From NCBI GenBank assembly GCA_027012915.1, contig JALUYN010000030.1, positions 1 through 23,414 on the forward strand: DNA of 23,414 bases, read 5' to 3'. This stretch comes from Cellvibrionaceae bacterium (lineage in GTDB: Bacteria > Pseudomonadota > Gammaproteobacteria > Pseudomonadales > Cellvibrionaceae). Below are positions 9,452 through 17,990 of this stretch, one piece after another. Below the pieces are notes generated by a model that was given only the letters and a program-made list of their open reading frames with translations, was not told the origin of the DNA and searched no databases. Each line of letters starts with the position of its first letter. Within the stretch, counting starts at the first letter, position 1. The translations under genes and the position numbers were made by a program.

Positions 9452-9585
9452 GTTGTCATTAAACCCAATGGTCTCAAGCCTGTCCATACGAGAGTTGTTA
9501 GTACTGAGTTGTCATTACTGATATGCAGCGTCAACAGACGCTTGCTGTTAAACTTAGAGACATAGACAACGGATGGATCTTGGTT

Positions 9586-10188
9586 ATGGCAGAAACAGAA
9601 CGGCGTAGTTTCTTTCGAGTTAACAGCGAACTGGCGTTGAGTTATCAGTTAACAGATGCCTATTCAGTGGAGAACGAAAAGCCCGAAGATCAATTTAGTG
9701 CCGACGCTGCAGCTTTATCCGTGTTTTCTGAGCTACAGCGCTTGAACCACGAAGCATCGACATTGCTGTCTGGCATTGGTGAGAAAAGTCGCCAGCTGGC
9801 GGATTATCTGGCCATTCAAAACAAGAAAATTGATGTGCTCGCGCATAGCCTGCTGTCCAGCGATTACATGGCGAAAGAAGTAAAGCCAACTCACGTAAAT
9901 CTCAGTGAGGGTGGACTTGCGTTTATCTCCAGTAAAGCTTTGTACAAAGGCAGCTATCTGGCACTGCGCATGGTGTTTGTGGAGACCTACACCGTGGTCG
10001 TATGTTTCGCCCGAGTGATCCGTTGTGAGGAGAAGGAACCTGACAGTTATCAGGTGGCTCTCAAATTCATAGGATTGCACGAAGTGCAGCAGCAAACATT
10101 GAGCAAGAATATTTTTCAGGCGCAGCTGCGCTCGAAAAAACGCAAAGAGCAACAGCAGAAGACGGACAATAAGGTAGAACAGAAATGA
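9586..10188 (+). CDS. PilZ-domain protein with long helical insert (possible cyclic-di-GMP receptor)
   Basis: This is a 200-residue soluble protein. RRSFFR near the N-terminus (residues 6-11) supplies an RxxxR motif, and NLSEGG (105-110) supplies the (D/N)xSxxG motif; these are the two cyclic-di-GMP-binding signatures of PilZ domains. They are usually close together in sequence, but here about 90 residues lie between them, much of it predicted helical (about 36-95). That recalls the tetrameric tPilZ proteins of xanthomonads, as I remember them. The C-terminus is very basic and glutamine-rich (about 182-200). The ATG at 9586 is chosen so that RRSFFR is near the start; an ATG at 9523 would add 21 residues. 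A PilZ gene beside lolC also occurs in P. aeruginosa (PA2989, from memory). Confidence 0.82.
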   Translation: MAETERRSFFRVNSELALSYQLTDAYSVENEKPEDQFSADAAALSVFSELQRLNHEASTLLSGIGEKSRQLADYLAIQNKKIDVLAHSLLSSDYMAKEVKPTHVNLSEGGLAFISSKALYKGSYLALRMVFVETYTVVVCFARVIRCEEKEPDSYQVALKFIGLHEVQQQTLSKNIFQAQLRSKKRKEQQQKTDNKVEQK

Positions 10189-10508
10189 TGAAACATTGTG
10201 TGTTATGGGTGCTAGTGCCGCTGAGTATTGTATCTGCGAGCGTGAACGCTGAGGTATTGCGTATACCTCTGGGGCAGCAAACAGGTGCGCAACAGCATGT
10301 TGATAGACCTACGTTGGGAATGTCTCAGGCCTCAGTACTGGAGCAATACGGCGAGCCTGAGCAACGCTATACCCCGGTGGGTCAGCCGCCTATCAGTCGT
10401 TGGCAGTACAAGGAGTTCACTGTGTACTTTGAATCTAATATCGTTATGCACAGTGTGGTTCGGCATCAGCCGAAGGAAGAGGCAACGCTAGAATCTATTG
10501 AGGAATAA
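10185..10508 (+). CDS. Small exported protein of unknown function
   Basis: This is a 107-residue protein with a likely Sec signal peptide (residues 1 to about 22, with a hydrophobic core from CVLWVLVPL and cleavage after VNA). There is no lipobox cysteine at the cleavage site, so it is probably periplasmic. The mature part contains LGMSQASVLEQYGEP followed by SRWQYKEFTVYFES. This spacing of a GMS..VL..YGEP segment and a W.Y..F.VYFE strand recalls small SmpA/BamE-like or phosphodiesterase-associated periplasmic proteins, but I cannot name a family with confidence. The ATG overlaps the PilZ stop (ATGA at 10185-10188), so the two are translationally coupled. A second ATG directly follows the first. 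Confidence 0.75.
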   Translation: MMKHCVLWVLVPLSIVSASVNAEVLRIPLGQQTGAQQHVDRPTLGMSQASVLEQYGEPEQRYTPVGQPPISRWQYKEFTVYFESNIVMHSVVRHQPKEEATLESIEE

Positions 10509-10549
10509 CTCTACTTGCTGAGGTGTTGGGCATTGGCCGTTGCGGCGGA

Positions 10550-11092
10550 TCAGTCGTGGCTGACCTTGTTCGCCTGTTCTGCGCGGCGAGCCTTGCGCTT
10601 TTCCCAGTTGCTGACCACGTGCCAGCGCCAAAATAGTTGAATGCCAAAATACCCAATTGCTGAGAAGAAGCTGGCGATAATCAGTGAACCTACAAGCAGT
10701 GGCTTCCAAAAGTTGCGCAGTTCGCTGCTGAACCATTCCCAGGATAACTCCACAGAGAAATGCATGGCGGGGCTATCCAATACCCAGCGCCCGAACTCAT
10801 AGGTTGCGAAAAAAATGGGGGGGATGGTAACTGGATTGCTGATCCATACCAAAGCCACGGCAATAGGCAGATTAGCCCGTAGGCAAAATGCCACTAAAGC
10901 CGCTGCGGGCATTTGCCCGAGCATGGGCATAAACGCCATAAACAGCCCGATGGCAAAAGCCACCGATACCGAGTGGCGGTTCATGTGGAACAGATTAGGG
11001 TCGTGCAGCAGCGCGCCCAAGAACTTCAGTCCAGGACGATTCTTGATGTTGTCCGGGTTGGGGAACAAGTTTTTGAACAGCTTTCTTGCCAT
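10550..11092 (-). CDS. DUF2062 family membrane protein
   Basis: This is a 180-residue protein matching DUF2062: an N-terminal KLFKNLFPNPDNIKN segment, then SVSVAFAIGLFMAFMPMLGQM with the following helix, the conserved WISNPVTIPPIFF motif (about 105-117), and a last helix near residues 133-155. Three or four membrane helices are expected. Function is unknown; the gene commonly sits with lol and comEC genes in gammaproteobacteria. The ATG at 11092 is preferred because it gives MARKLFKNLFP, as in relatives. A TTG at 11104 would add four residues. It is 136 bases downstream of meaB on the same strand. Confidence 0.85.
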   Translation of the reverse strand: MARKLFKNLFPNPDNIKNRPGLKFLGALLHDPNLFHMNRHSVSVAFAIGLFMAFMPMLGQMPAAALVAFCLRANLPIAVALVWISNPVTIPPIFFATYEFGRWVLDSPAMHFSVELSWEWFSSELRNFWKPLLVGSLIIASFFSAIGYFGIQLFWRWHVVSNWEKRKARRAEQANKVSHD

Positions 11093-11228
11093 ACGTTTAG
11101 TCAACTGAGTCTCTGAGACGCGGCGTATTATGCCTGCTCCGACGGCGCAAAACTATACTTCCATGAGCGTAGTCGGGGGTTGTCTAGAGTCATTTTTGGC
11201 GGTTGTATAAAATGTGTTCTGCTGTCGG

Positions 11229-12188
11229 TTATAACAAGTCGACAATTTGGCGCGCTGCGTTATAGGGCGTCACTTTGTTGCGAGTCACTTGATCAAACAG
11301 TGTTGGCATTTTGTGCTGTACTTCTGGGTTTTGATGCAGGCGCATTTCCAGCATTTCGTGAATCAGCTTCTGCAGCCATTGGGTATTCTGCTGCGAGCGC
11401 TTCTCGTCGAAAGCCTGGTGTTGAATGGCCAGTTCGCGATATTCCGAGATCATTTTCCAAACGTCGTCGATGCCGTTTTTCTCCATGGCAGAGCAGGTTT
11501 GTACGCGCGGATTCCAAAAACTGCCGTGCTTGATCAGGTGGAAGGCGTTTTGGTAGTGCTGCTTTGTGCGTTGCGCCAGGTTTACGCTCTCGCCGTCGGC
11601 CTTATTAATGACCAGAGCATCTGCCAGTTCCATGATGCCGCGCTTGATTCCCTGAAGTTCGTCCCCTGCATTGGGGATCATCAGAACCAGGAAGAAGTCC
11701 ACCATAGCGGCCACTTCGTACTCTGATTGACCAACGCCGACGGTCTCAATGATGATGACGTCATAGCCGGCCGCTTCGCACAAAAGCATGGTTTCTCGGG
11801 TTTTCTGCGCAACCCCGCCCATGGTGCCCTCGGAAGGAGATGGGCGGATAAAGGCGTTAGGCTCTCGGGAGAGCTCCTCCATACGCGTCTTGTCACCCAG
11901 AATGCTGCCGCCACGGATCGGTGAGCTTGGATCGACTGCGAGCACGGCAACCTTTTTACCTTGCTCGATCAGGTGCAGGCCAAAGGATTCGATAAAGGTG
12001 GACTTACCCACGCCGGGAATACCGGTGATGCCGATGCGAATGCTCTTGCCCGTATTCGGCAGAATGTTCTCCAGCACTTCCTGGGCTTGAACTCGATGGC
12101 TGTCGAGTTTGCTTTCTACCAAGGTAATGGCTTTGGCCAGAGCGCGGCGGTTGCCTTGTTTCAGAAGATCGAGATCGATGGATGGCAT
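11229..12188 (-). CDS. meaB: Methylmalonyl-CoA mutase-associated G protein (MeaB/ArgK)
   Basis: This is a 319-residue P-loop GTPase of the MeaB/MMAA family that loads adenosylcobalamin onto methylmalonyl-CoA mutase and protects it from inactivation. It has the P-loop GIPGVGKST (about residues 56-64), AVDPSSPIRGGSILGDKTRM, the G3-region ETVGVGQSE and the G4 motif NKAD (about 195-198). The start ATG at 12188 gives MPSIDLDLLKQGNRRALAKAI, a normal family N-terminus. A longer reading would need a TTG at 12263 and adds 25 unlikely residues. It is the last gene of the propionate cluster but is separated from the mutase by a strong terminator, so it may have its own promoter or depend on readthrough. 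Confidence 0.94.
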   Translation of the reverse strand: MPSIDLDLLKQGNRRALAKAITLVESKLDSHRVQAQEVLENILPNTGKSIRIGITGIPGVGKSTFIESFGLHLIEQGKKVAVLAVDPSSPIRGGSILGDKTRMEELSREPNAFIRPSPSEGTMGGVAQKTRETMLLCEAAGYDVIIIETVGVGQSEYEVAAMVDFFLVLMIPNAGDELQGIKRGIMELADALVINKADGESVNLAQRTKQHYQNAFHLIKHGSFWNPRVQTCSAMEKNGIDDVWKMISEYRELAIQHQAFDEKRSQQNTQWLQKLIHEMLEMRLHQNPEVQHKMPTLFDQVTRNKVTPYNAARQIVDLL

Positions 12189-12284
12189 GTCTTTCTTGTC
12201 AGATACCTTGTTGGGGTATGTTGGTTGGGTTGAGGGCAGGGCCAAGTAGGTGTCTAAAGGCAAAGCCCAAAGCCCAACACCGAT

Positions 12285-12313
12285 AAAAAAAGAGCCCCAA
12301 GTGGAGCTCTTTT
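12285..12313 (-). terminator. Intrinsic terminator between scpA and meaB
   Basis: Read on the minus strand, the sequence forms an 11-bp stem (AAAAGAGCTCC pairing with GGGGCTCTTTT, one T-G wobble) with a 4-base loop ACTT. It ends in seven consecutive T. It begins 16 bases after the scpA stop. On the plus strand the same hairpin is followed by four T only, so the main direction is minus. Confidence 0.88.
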
Positions 12314-12328
12314 CTGGATGAGGTCAGT

Positions 12329-14470
12329 TTAACTGTTTGCTTTATTGATCTCATCCACCACTTTGCGGGCTGATACCGGGATTTTGGTGCCGGGACCGAA
12401 GATACCCACGACGCCTGCGTCATAGAGGTGATCGTAATCCTGCTTTGGAATAACGCCACCTGCGACTACAAGAATGTCATCAGCGCCTTGTTTCTTCAAT
12501 TCATTGATCAGCTCTGGTACCAGGGTCTTGTGACCGGCGGCCTGAGAGGATACACCTACCACGTGAACGTCGTTCTCAATCGCTTGTCGAGCCACTTCTT
12601 CCGGTGTTGAAAACATCGGAGACAGGTCGATATCGAAGCCTACGTCGGCGAAGGCAGTGGCAATGACCTTGGCACCGCGATCGTGGCCATCCTGACCCAT
12701 CTTGCACACCAGCATGCGCGGACGGCGGCCATGTTTGGCTTCGAAGTCGTTGATATCTTTCTGAATTGCCAACCAGTCTGCGTCGTCTTGGTAAGGTGCG
12801 CCGTAAACGCCGGATATGGTGCGAGCCTGAGCATTGAAGCGACCGAAGATAGCTTCCATGGCGTCTGAGATCTCACCCACGGTAGCGCGCAGGCGCGCGG
12901 CCTTCACAGAGAGATCCAGCAGGTTGCCGTTACCGGTTTCTGCGGCGTCGGTGATTGCTTTGAGTGCAGTTTCAACCGCGGCGTTATCGCGAGAAGCTTT
13001 GATCTCGTCCAGACGCTTGATCTGGGATTCGCGAACAGCCAGGTTGTCCACTTCCAGAATTTCCAGATCGTCTTCTTCTTCAAGAGTGTATTTGTTGACG
13101 CCCACGATGACGTCTTCGCCGCGGTCGATACGGGCCTGTTTTTTCGCTGCGGATTCTTCGATCCGCAGTTTTGGCAGGCCAGCTTCGATGGCTTTCGCCA
13201 TACCGCCGTTTTCTTCAATCTCTTCGATCAGCTCCCAGGCCTTGTCGGCGATATCCTGAGTCAAGGATTCCATCATGTAGGAACCGCCCCAAGGGTCAAC
13301 CACCTTGGTGATTCCGGTTTCTTCCTGAATGATGATTTGGGTATTTCGGGCAATACGCGCTGAAAATTCGGTCGGCAGGGCAACTGCTTCGTCCAGGGCG
13401 TTAGTGTGCAGTGATTGGGTGCCACCAAAGACGGACGCCATAGCTTCGATGGTGGTACGAACCACGTTGTTGTATGGATCCTGCTCGGTCAGAGACCAGC
13501 CTGAGGTCTGAGAGTGAGTGCGCAGCATGGAGGATTTCGGGTTCTTCGGGTTGAACTCCTTCATGATGCGGTCCCACAACAGGCGACCGGCGCGCAGCTT
13601 GGCAATCTCCATATAGAAATTCATGGAAATGCCCCAGAAGAACGACAGGCGTGGTGCAAAGGCGTCTACGTCGAGGCCGGCATCCAGCGCTGTGCGCACG
13701 TATTCACGTCCGTCTGACAGGGTGTAGGCCAGCTCCAGTGCTGCATCGGCACCGGCTTCCTGAATATGGTACCCGGAGATGGAGATGGTGTTGAATTTCG
13801 GCATATTGTCCGACGCATAAGCGATGATATCGCCAATGATCTTCATGGACGGAGTGGGCGGGTAGATGTAGGTGTTACGCACCATAAACTCTTTCAGAAT
13901 ATCGTTCTGAATGGTACCTGCCAGCTGCTCGGTGGAAACGCCTTGTTCTTCACCGGCTACGATGTAGTTGGCCAGAATGGGCAGCACGGCACCGTTCATG
14001 GTCATGGATACAGAGACCTTGTCCAACGGAATACCGTCGAACAGGATCTTCATATCTTCAACGGAGTCGATGGCCACACCGGCTTTGCCCACATCACCGG
14101 TTACACGGGGGTGGTCGGAGTCATAGCCTCGGTGAGTCGCCAGATCAAAAGCAACGGAGACCCCCTGCGCGCCAGCTGCCAGGTTCTTGCGGTAGAAGGC
14201 ATTGGATTCTTCTGCTGTTGAGAAGCCCGCGTACTGGCGAATGGTCCAGGGGCGACCAGCGTACATGGTGGCCTGCGGGCCACGCACATAGGGCGCCATG
14301 CCCGGGAGGGTATCGGCAAATTCCAGGTTCTCTGTGTCAGCCTTAGTGTACAAAGGCTTGATGTCGATGCCTTCGGGGGTATTCCAGGTCAATTCGCTGG
14401 GATTCTTGCCTTTCAGCTGTTTGGTAGCCAAGGCTTCCCAATCGGACAGGGTGGGCTTGTTATCTGACAT
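12329..14470 (-). CDS. scpA: Methylmalonyl-CoA mutase, homodimeric type
   Basis: This is a 713-residue adenosylcobalamin enzyme that interconverts methylmalonyl-CoA and succinyl-CoA. The N-terminal substrate barrel holds the catalytic Tyr in [13 protein letters not shown] (Tyr80), Arg198 in VRNTYIYPP and His235 in SGYHIQEAG. The C-terminal B12 domain holds the DxHxxG signature DGHDRG, whose His596 replaces the lower cobalt ligand, followed by [14 protein letters not shown]. Catalytic and B12-binding parts are on one chain, as in single-subunit mutases such as E. coli ScpA (Sbm). The ATG has GGAGAG upstream on the minus strand. It lies between the epimerase and meaB, giving the last two steps and the chaperone of propionyl-CoA oxidation. 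Confidence 0.97.
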   Translation of the reverse strand: MSDNKPTLSDWEALATKQLKGKNPSELTWNTPEGIDIKPLYTKADTENLEFADTLPGMAPYVRGPQATMYAGRPWTIRQYAGFSTAEESNAFYRKNLAAGAQGVSVAFDLATHRGYDSDHPRVTGDVGKAGVAIDSVEDMKILFDGIPLDKVSVSMTMNGAVLPILANYIVAGEEQGVSTEQLAGTIQNDILKEFMVRNTYIYPPTPSMKIIGDIIAYASDNMPKFNTISISGYHIQEAGADAALELAYTLSDGREYVRTALDAGLDVDAFAPRLSFFWGISMNFYMEIAKLRAGRLLWDRIMKEFNPKNPKSSMLRTHSQTSGWSLTEQDPYNNVVRTTIEAMASVFGGTQSLHTNALDEAVALPTEFSARIARNTQIIIQEETGITKVVDPWGGSYMMESLTQDIADKAWELIEEIEENGGMAKAIEAGLPKLRIEESAAKKQARIDRGEDVIVGVNKYTLEEEDDLEILEVDNLAVRESQIKRLDEIKASRDNAAVETALKAITDAAETGNGNLLDLSVKAARLRATVGEISDAMEAIFGRFNAQARTISGVYGAPYQDDADWLAIQKDINDFEAKHGRRPRMLVCKMGQDGHDRGAKVIATAFADVGFDIDLSPMFSTPEEVARQAIENDVHVVGVSSQAAGHKTLVPELINELKKQGADDILVVAGGVIPKQDYDHLYDAGVVGIFGPGTKIPVSARKVVDEINKANS

Positions 14471-14581
14471 TAGCGTCTCTCCGCCTATCGTTTTATCTGT
14501 TCAGTTCAGTTAATCCACCATCAAACCACACTTGGGGAACATCTGGGATTCAGAGTCTTGTCGTTATGATGGACTTTCTTG

Positions 14582-14642
14582 CGATTCTAAAAACCGACGG
14601 CATTTAAAATCGTGGGTTTCGGGCTATCTTGGTGGTGATAGC
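14582..14642 (-). repeat. Two adjacent inverted repeats in the mce-scpA gap
   Basis: CGATTCTAAA (14582-14591) pairs with TTTAAAATCG (14603-14612) over ten positions with one G-T wobble. GCTATC (14623-14628) pairs with GATAGC (14637-14642). Both could form hairpins in the operon mRNA between the mce stop and the scpA start. Neither has a T-run placed as in an intrinsic terminator on the minus strand. Confidence 0.45.
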
Positions 14643-14655
14643 TCACTGCTTATTC

Positions 14656-15066
14656 TTAGTGGTCACCCATCGGCTGGTTCAGCTCGATCAGCACTCCGTC
14701 ACAGCTCTTCGGATGGATAAAAATCACCTTGCTATTGTGAGCGCCGGGCGTCGGGGCGTCTGAAAGAAACTGGTAGCCTTTTTCTTTCAGGCGGGCGACG
14801 TCTGCCTCGATATCGTCAGAGCGAAAGCACAGGTGATGCAGTCCACCGCCTTTCTTTTCTAGGTAGCCCGCGATAGGGCCTTCGCCGTTGAGAGGGTGTA
14901 CCAGTTCAATACTGGTTTCTGGCAGAGGGAAGAAGGCCGTGCTGGTTTTTGCCGCGGCGACATCTTCACTGCCTTTGTAGTTGAGGCCGAAGTCGTCCAT
15001 AAAGCGCTTGATGGCTTTCTCGAGGTCGGGAACGGCGATAGCAATATGATCCAATGCAACGATCAT
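14656..15066 (-). CDS. mce: Methylmalonyl-CoA epimerase
   Basis: This is a 136-residue protein of the vicinal oxygen chelate superfamily (two beta-alpha-beta-beta-beta modules). It converts (S)- to (R)-methylmalonyl-CoA between carboxylase and mutase. Likely metal ligands are His7 in LDHIAIAV, Glu54 in SIELVHP, His77 or His78 in GGLHHLCF, and Glu128 in VLIELNQ. GPIAGYLEKKGGGLHH is a strong family signature. The ATG at 15066 is chosen because GGAGTAA lies directly upstream on the minus strand and the protein then begins MIVALDHIAI. A reading from 15087 would start inside a strong hairpin. Confidence 0.96.
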   Translation of the reverse strand: MIVALDHIAIAVPDLEKAIKRFMDDFGLNYKGSEDVAAAKTSTAFFPLPETSIELVHPLNGEGPIAGYLEKKGGGLHHLCFRSDDIEADVARLKEKGYQFLSDAPTPGAHNSKVIFIHPKSCDGVLIELNQPMGDH

Positions 15067-15087
15067 GGTATTACTCCAATAGCTCAT

Positions 15088-15119
15088 ACAGCCCGCGAGC
15101 GGGCTGTTTGTATTTTATA
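15088..15119 (+). terminator. Hairpin between biotin carboxylase and mce genes, T-run only on plus strand
   Basis: A perfect 8-bp stem, ACAGCCCG (15088-15095) with CGGGCTGT (15100-15107), has loop CGAG. On the plus strand TTGTATTTTATAG follows, so as an intrinsic terminator it faces antisense to the operon. On the minus strand it is a GC-rich intercistronic hairpin with no T-run, 21 bases before the mce start. Confidence 0.6.
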
Positions 15120-15120
15120 G

Positions 15121-17961
15121 TTAGATGGCAGACAGCAATTTGTCGGTAGCGGCCTGGCGTCGCGCGGCAACTTCTTCAGCGGTCTCTTCAACGATTTTCT
15201 CGTCGGGAGTGATCTTATATAGAGGCTGCCCCTGTTTGATTATGGTGCCATCGCCTTCAATCAGAATTTTTTCAATGGTTCCGGCGAACGGCGCATTAAT
15301 CTTGTTGAACATCTTCATAACTTCGATGATGTACAGTGGCTGACCCGCTTCAAAGTGGGTGCCTTCTTCAACAAACGGTGGCATGCCTGGCGCTTCACAG
15401 GAGTAGAACATACCGCCAGTTGGCGCCAGAATTTCATCGGATTTGGCCACTGGAGGCGGCACCAGAACTTTGGCCATCGCCGCCTGCAGTTCTTCATCGG
15501 TCAGATTGTCTGGAATTTCAATGCTCAGATCTTCGTTGACTTTAAGATCGAAGAATCCGGTTGATTGAGCGATAAACGGCAGAACGCCCATGATTTCGCT
15601 TCCAGCTTGATAGCCCGCGTGCGCCGCCTGCGCCTGTGACCACTGTTCGGCATCTATCCCTTGTGGAGCGCTGCCGGCCAGTGCTGCTTCTACTTCAGCG
15701 TAGCTTTCAATGCCCAACTTCGCTTTCAAGGCATCGTAGAACGCGATGGCCTGGGTGAGGATTTCGTTGTCGTGATCCCAGATCATTTCTGCGGCGGGCT
15801 TGCTGTTGCAGTAGTCCATATTCAAGAAGTGGTAGGTATCCGCCAGAATGCGAATCGGATTGGCCTTCCAGACGACCTTGCCGTTTTCAATGGCAAACTT
15901 GTCTTGATAGAAAGACAGCCAGCCGGCCAGCATATGTGGTTCTTCGAGCAGCATCTGCAGTGGACGAGTCAGCAGGATATGCTTGCGATCCAGCACTTCT
16001 TTAAGGTCTGCTTTGGTAGCGTCAGCCGCGGCCGCCAGTGCTTTCTCGCAAACCTGCTGGTAGGCGTAGTTCAGATCCAGGCTGTTGGCTTCCTGCTTTA
16101 ACAAGCCTACTGCGGTCAGGTAGGGCACGATAAAGCGCGTGGTGGGACGGGCGTTGATGTTATTGCCCAGAAACCAGTTGACCAAACCATAGTGGAACTC
16201 AAGGTTGGTGGCCAGATTGTTACCGCGCAGCTCAGTAACGCGCAGTACTTCTGCCATGTGCTCGTAGGTCTTGGTGCGATCTGCGCCAATAGTCAGCAGC
16301 AGTGCAATGTTGGAATCGTAAGCACCGGCCAGATGATACTTCATGAAAACATCGGTATCAGGATTGTGCAGGCTGATGCCCTGGTCGTCGCGGATTTCGC
16401 CGTCGATGGGGTTAGACCAGTTTTCGATGACGCCGCCGGCGTGTGGCTGGAGCGCCTGGTTAGTGGCGTTCATGCGTGCTTCAACCGAGGCATTGCTGCG
16501 CAGGAAGCGGGTCGGCTTGGGCAGACGTTTACCGTGGGCTGCGATCAGTACCATGGTCTCGACCAGAGATTCGACACTGAAGCTGTCTTCCGGGTTCTCG
16601 GGGTTGGTGAATGTCAGGCCATAGCAAAGCTCGGTTACACGGTGTTCTACCTGAATTCGGGTGTTCATTTCCATGAAGTAGTGAGCTTCGCCATCGACGA
16701 TACACTCAAAAGTGCCGAGAGAGTCGAGCTTCACCGCCTCACCAAAGACGGCGCCCTCATGTTCCATTTTCAGCAGGATCTCCAGATCCTTCTTAAGCTG
16801 ATCCACTTCGGCGGTTTTACCGGCTGTTTCAGCAACGCTAATGGCATCTTCCAGCTCTTCTTTGGTGACCGACACCTCCAGCAGCTTCTGTTCGTGCATT
16901 TGCAGAGAGCAGTCGCGGCCACCCATGGTCATGCACCACTCACCGTTACCAACCACCTGGATTTCCTGGTGGCGGGTAGTATCGATGTTCATTTCAATCA
17001 AGACGTTTTTGTTGTCGCCAACGCCATTGGTTTTCAGTTCGATCAGACACTCGAGCACCAAAGATGGTACGTTTTCAGCGGCCTTCTCAACTTTTTCTTC
17101 CAGAGTAGCGCCTTCATAGGAGTTGGCAGACTGCAGAATACGTTGGCCTTTACCACCACCACCGGCGATGGCTTTCAGGCGGAAGCGGTTGTTGGGCTTT
17201 TCGGCCAGCATGCGCTTGGCTTCGACTTGCAGGGCGGCGCCGATGTCGGCGGCGTCGATAATGTCGATACCGGCCTCATAAGAGGCGGCCAGCAGTGCCA
17301 GCGCCTTTTCTTCATCGTCGCTGCAGGAGGCGAAATCAACCGTCAGATTGTTGTCGGCTGCGCAGCCTTCCAGGCCGTCTTTACCGTATTTGGCAAACAG
17401 TGCCAGGGAGGTGGCGTTGTTCACACCGGGGGTGACAGACACGCCGGTTTCCAGTGCAGTGCGTTTGGCTTGGTCTTTCATGCCTGCTGCTTTCTGGGTG
17501 AACGAGCAGGGGCCGATAAAGTTCAGCCCGGCTTTTTCCATTGCCTCGACCATCTCGGCGTCTTCCGACATAAAGCCATAACCCGCGTAGATGGAGTTGT
17601 AGCCGTTGCTTTTTGCAATGTTAACTATCTGCTGGATACGCACGGCACGTTCTGCTTTGTCTGCGCCAGTGTAGTCTGGAACGCGGTGTACGCGGGAGGG
17701 GTCAGTCAGCTTTCGCAGCTCAGGGGACAGAGCGTTCTGATAGGTAATGCTGTCTTTCTCTGAGAGCAGAATGCCGTATTTGTTGATCCCCATTTCATCG
17801 AAAACATCCATGGCCTCTTTACGAATCGGGCCGCGGCAGATGATCAGTGGGCGCATATGGGTGCAGTCAAAGCTCTTGACCCAATTGCTGATGGCGTTAT
17901 CGAGACGGCGGTTTTGGTGGATCAAGGGGTTGTTCAAGTAATTGTCGTTCTTGCTTTTCAC
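15121..17961 (-). CDS. Atypical acyl-CoA carboxylase alpha chain: biotin carboxylase plus biotin carrier (probable propionyl-CoA carboxylase)
   Basis: This is a 946-residue fusion of biotin carboxylase and biotin carrier domains; usual PCC or ACC alpha chains are about 660-700. Order: an N-terminal extension (1-36), biotin carboxylase N-domain (37 to about 165), ATP-grasp with KAIAGGGGKG (263-272) and EMNTRIQVEH (431-440), C-domain with SVEARMN (Arg496), an unassigned stretch (about 520-840), then the biotinyl domain with EVMKM (biotin Lys883). By hand alignment to E. coli AccC, equivalents of Lys159, His209, Cys230, Lys238, Glu276, Glu288, Arg292, Glu296 and Arg338 are present. There are inserts at about 185-258 and 366-400. 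The start is GTG with GAGG 9 bases upstream. Propionyl-CoA as substrate is inferred from mce and scpA next to it. Confidence 0.88.
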   Translation of the reverse strand: MKSKNDNYLNNPLIHQNRRLDNAISNWVKSFDCTHMRPLIICRGPIRKEAMDVFDEMGINKYGILLSEKDSITYQNALSPELRKLTDPSRVHRVPDYTGADKAERAVRIQQIVNIAKSNGYNSIYAGYGFMSEDAEMVEAMEKAGLNFIGPCSFTQKAAGMKDQAKRTALETGVSVTPGVNNATSLALFAKYGKDGLEGCAADNNLTVDFASCSDDEEKALALLAASYEAGIDIIDAADIGAALQVEAKRMLAEKPNNRFRLKAIAGGGGKGQRILQSANSYEGATLEEKVEKAAENVPSLVLECLIELKTNGVGDNKNVLIEMNIDTTRHQEIQVVGNGEWCMTMGGRDCSLQMHEQKLLEVSVTKEELEDAISVAETAGKTAEVDQLKKDLEILLKMEHEGAVFGEAVKLDSLGTFECIVDGEAHYFMEMNTRIQVEHRVTELCYGLTFTNPENPEDSFSVESLVETMVLIAAHGKRLPKPTRFLRSNASVEARMNATNQALQPHAGGVIENWSNPIDGEIRDDQGISLHNPDTDVFMKYHLAGAYDSNIALLLTIGADRTKTYEHMAEVLRVTELRGNNLATNLEFHYGLVNWFLGNNINARPTTRFIVPYLTAVGLLKQEANSLDLNYAYQQVCEKALAAAADATKADLKEVLDRKHILLTRPLQMLLEEPHMLAGWLSFYQDKFAIENGKVVWKANPIRILADTYHFLNMDYCNSKPAAEMIWDHDNEILTQAIAFYDALKAKLGIESYAEVEAALAGSAPQGIDAEQWSQAQAAHAGYQAGSEIMGVLPFIAQSTGFFDLKVNEDLSIEIPDNLTDEELQAAMAKVLVPPPVAKSDEILAPTGGMFYSCEAPGMPPFVEEGTHFEAGQPLYIIEVMKMFNKINAPFAGTIEKILIEGDGTIIKQGQPLYKITPDEKIVEETAEEVAARRQAATDKLLSAI

Positions 17962-17990
17962 GGCTTAAGCCTCTTTAAATTCTTTCCGTT

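Noticed and set aside
11105..11228. Promoter for the DUF2062 gene (minus-strand CATAAT and TATAGT)
   Set aside because: No acceptable -35 box at 16-18 bases from either, and the odd palindrome GTCTCTGAGAC (11109-11119) is short enough to be chance.
12189..12263. 25-codon N-terminal extension of meaB from a TTG
   Set aside because: The extension has low-complexity, non-conserved residues. The ATG at 12188 gives a normal family start.
16192..17763. 523-codon open frame on the plus strand opposite the biotin carboxylase gene
   Set aside because: It lies fully inside a gene with clear catalytic motifs, its translation shows no recognisable domain, and long antisense frames are common opposite coding sequence of this composition.
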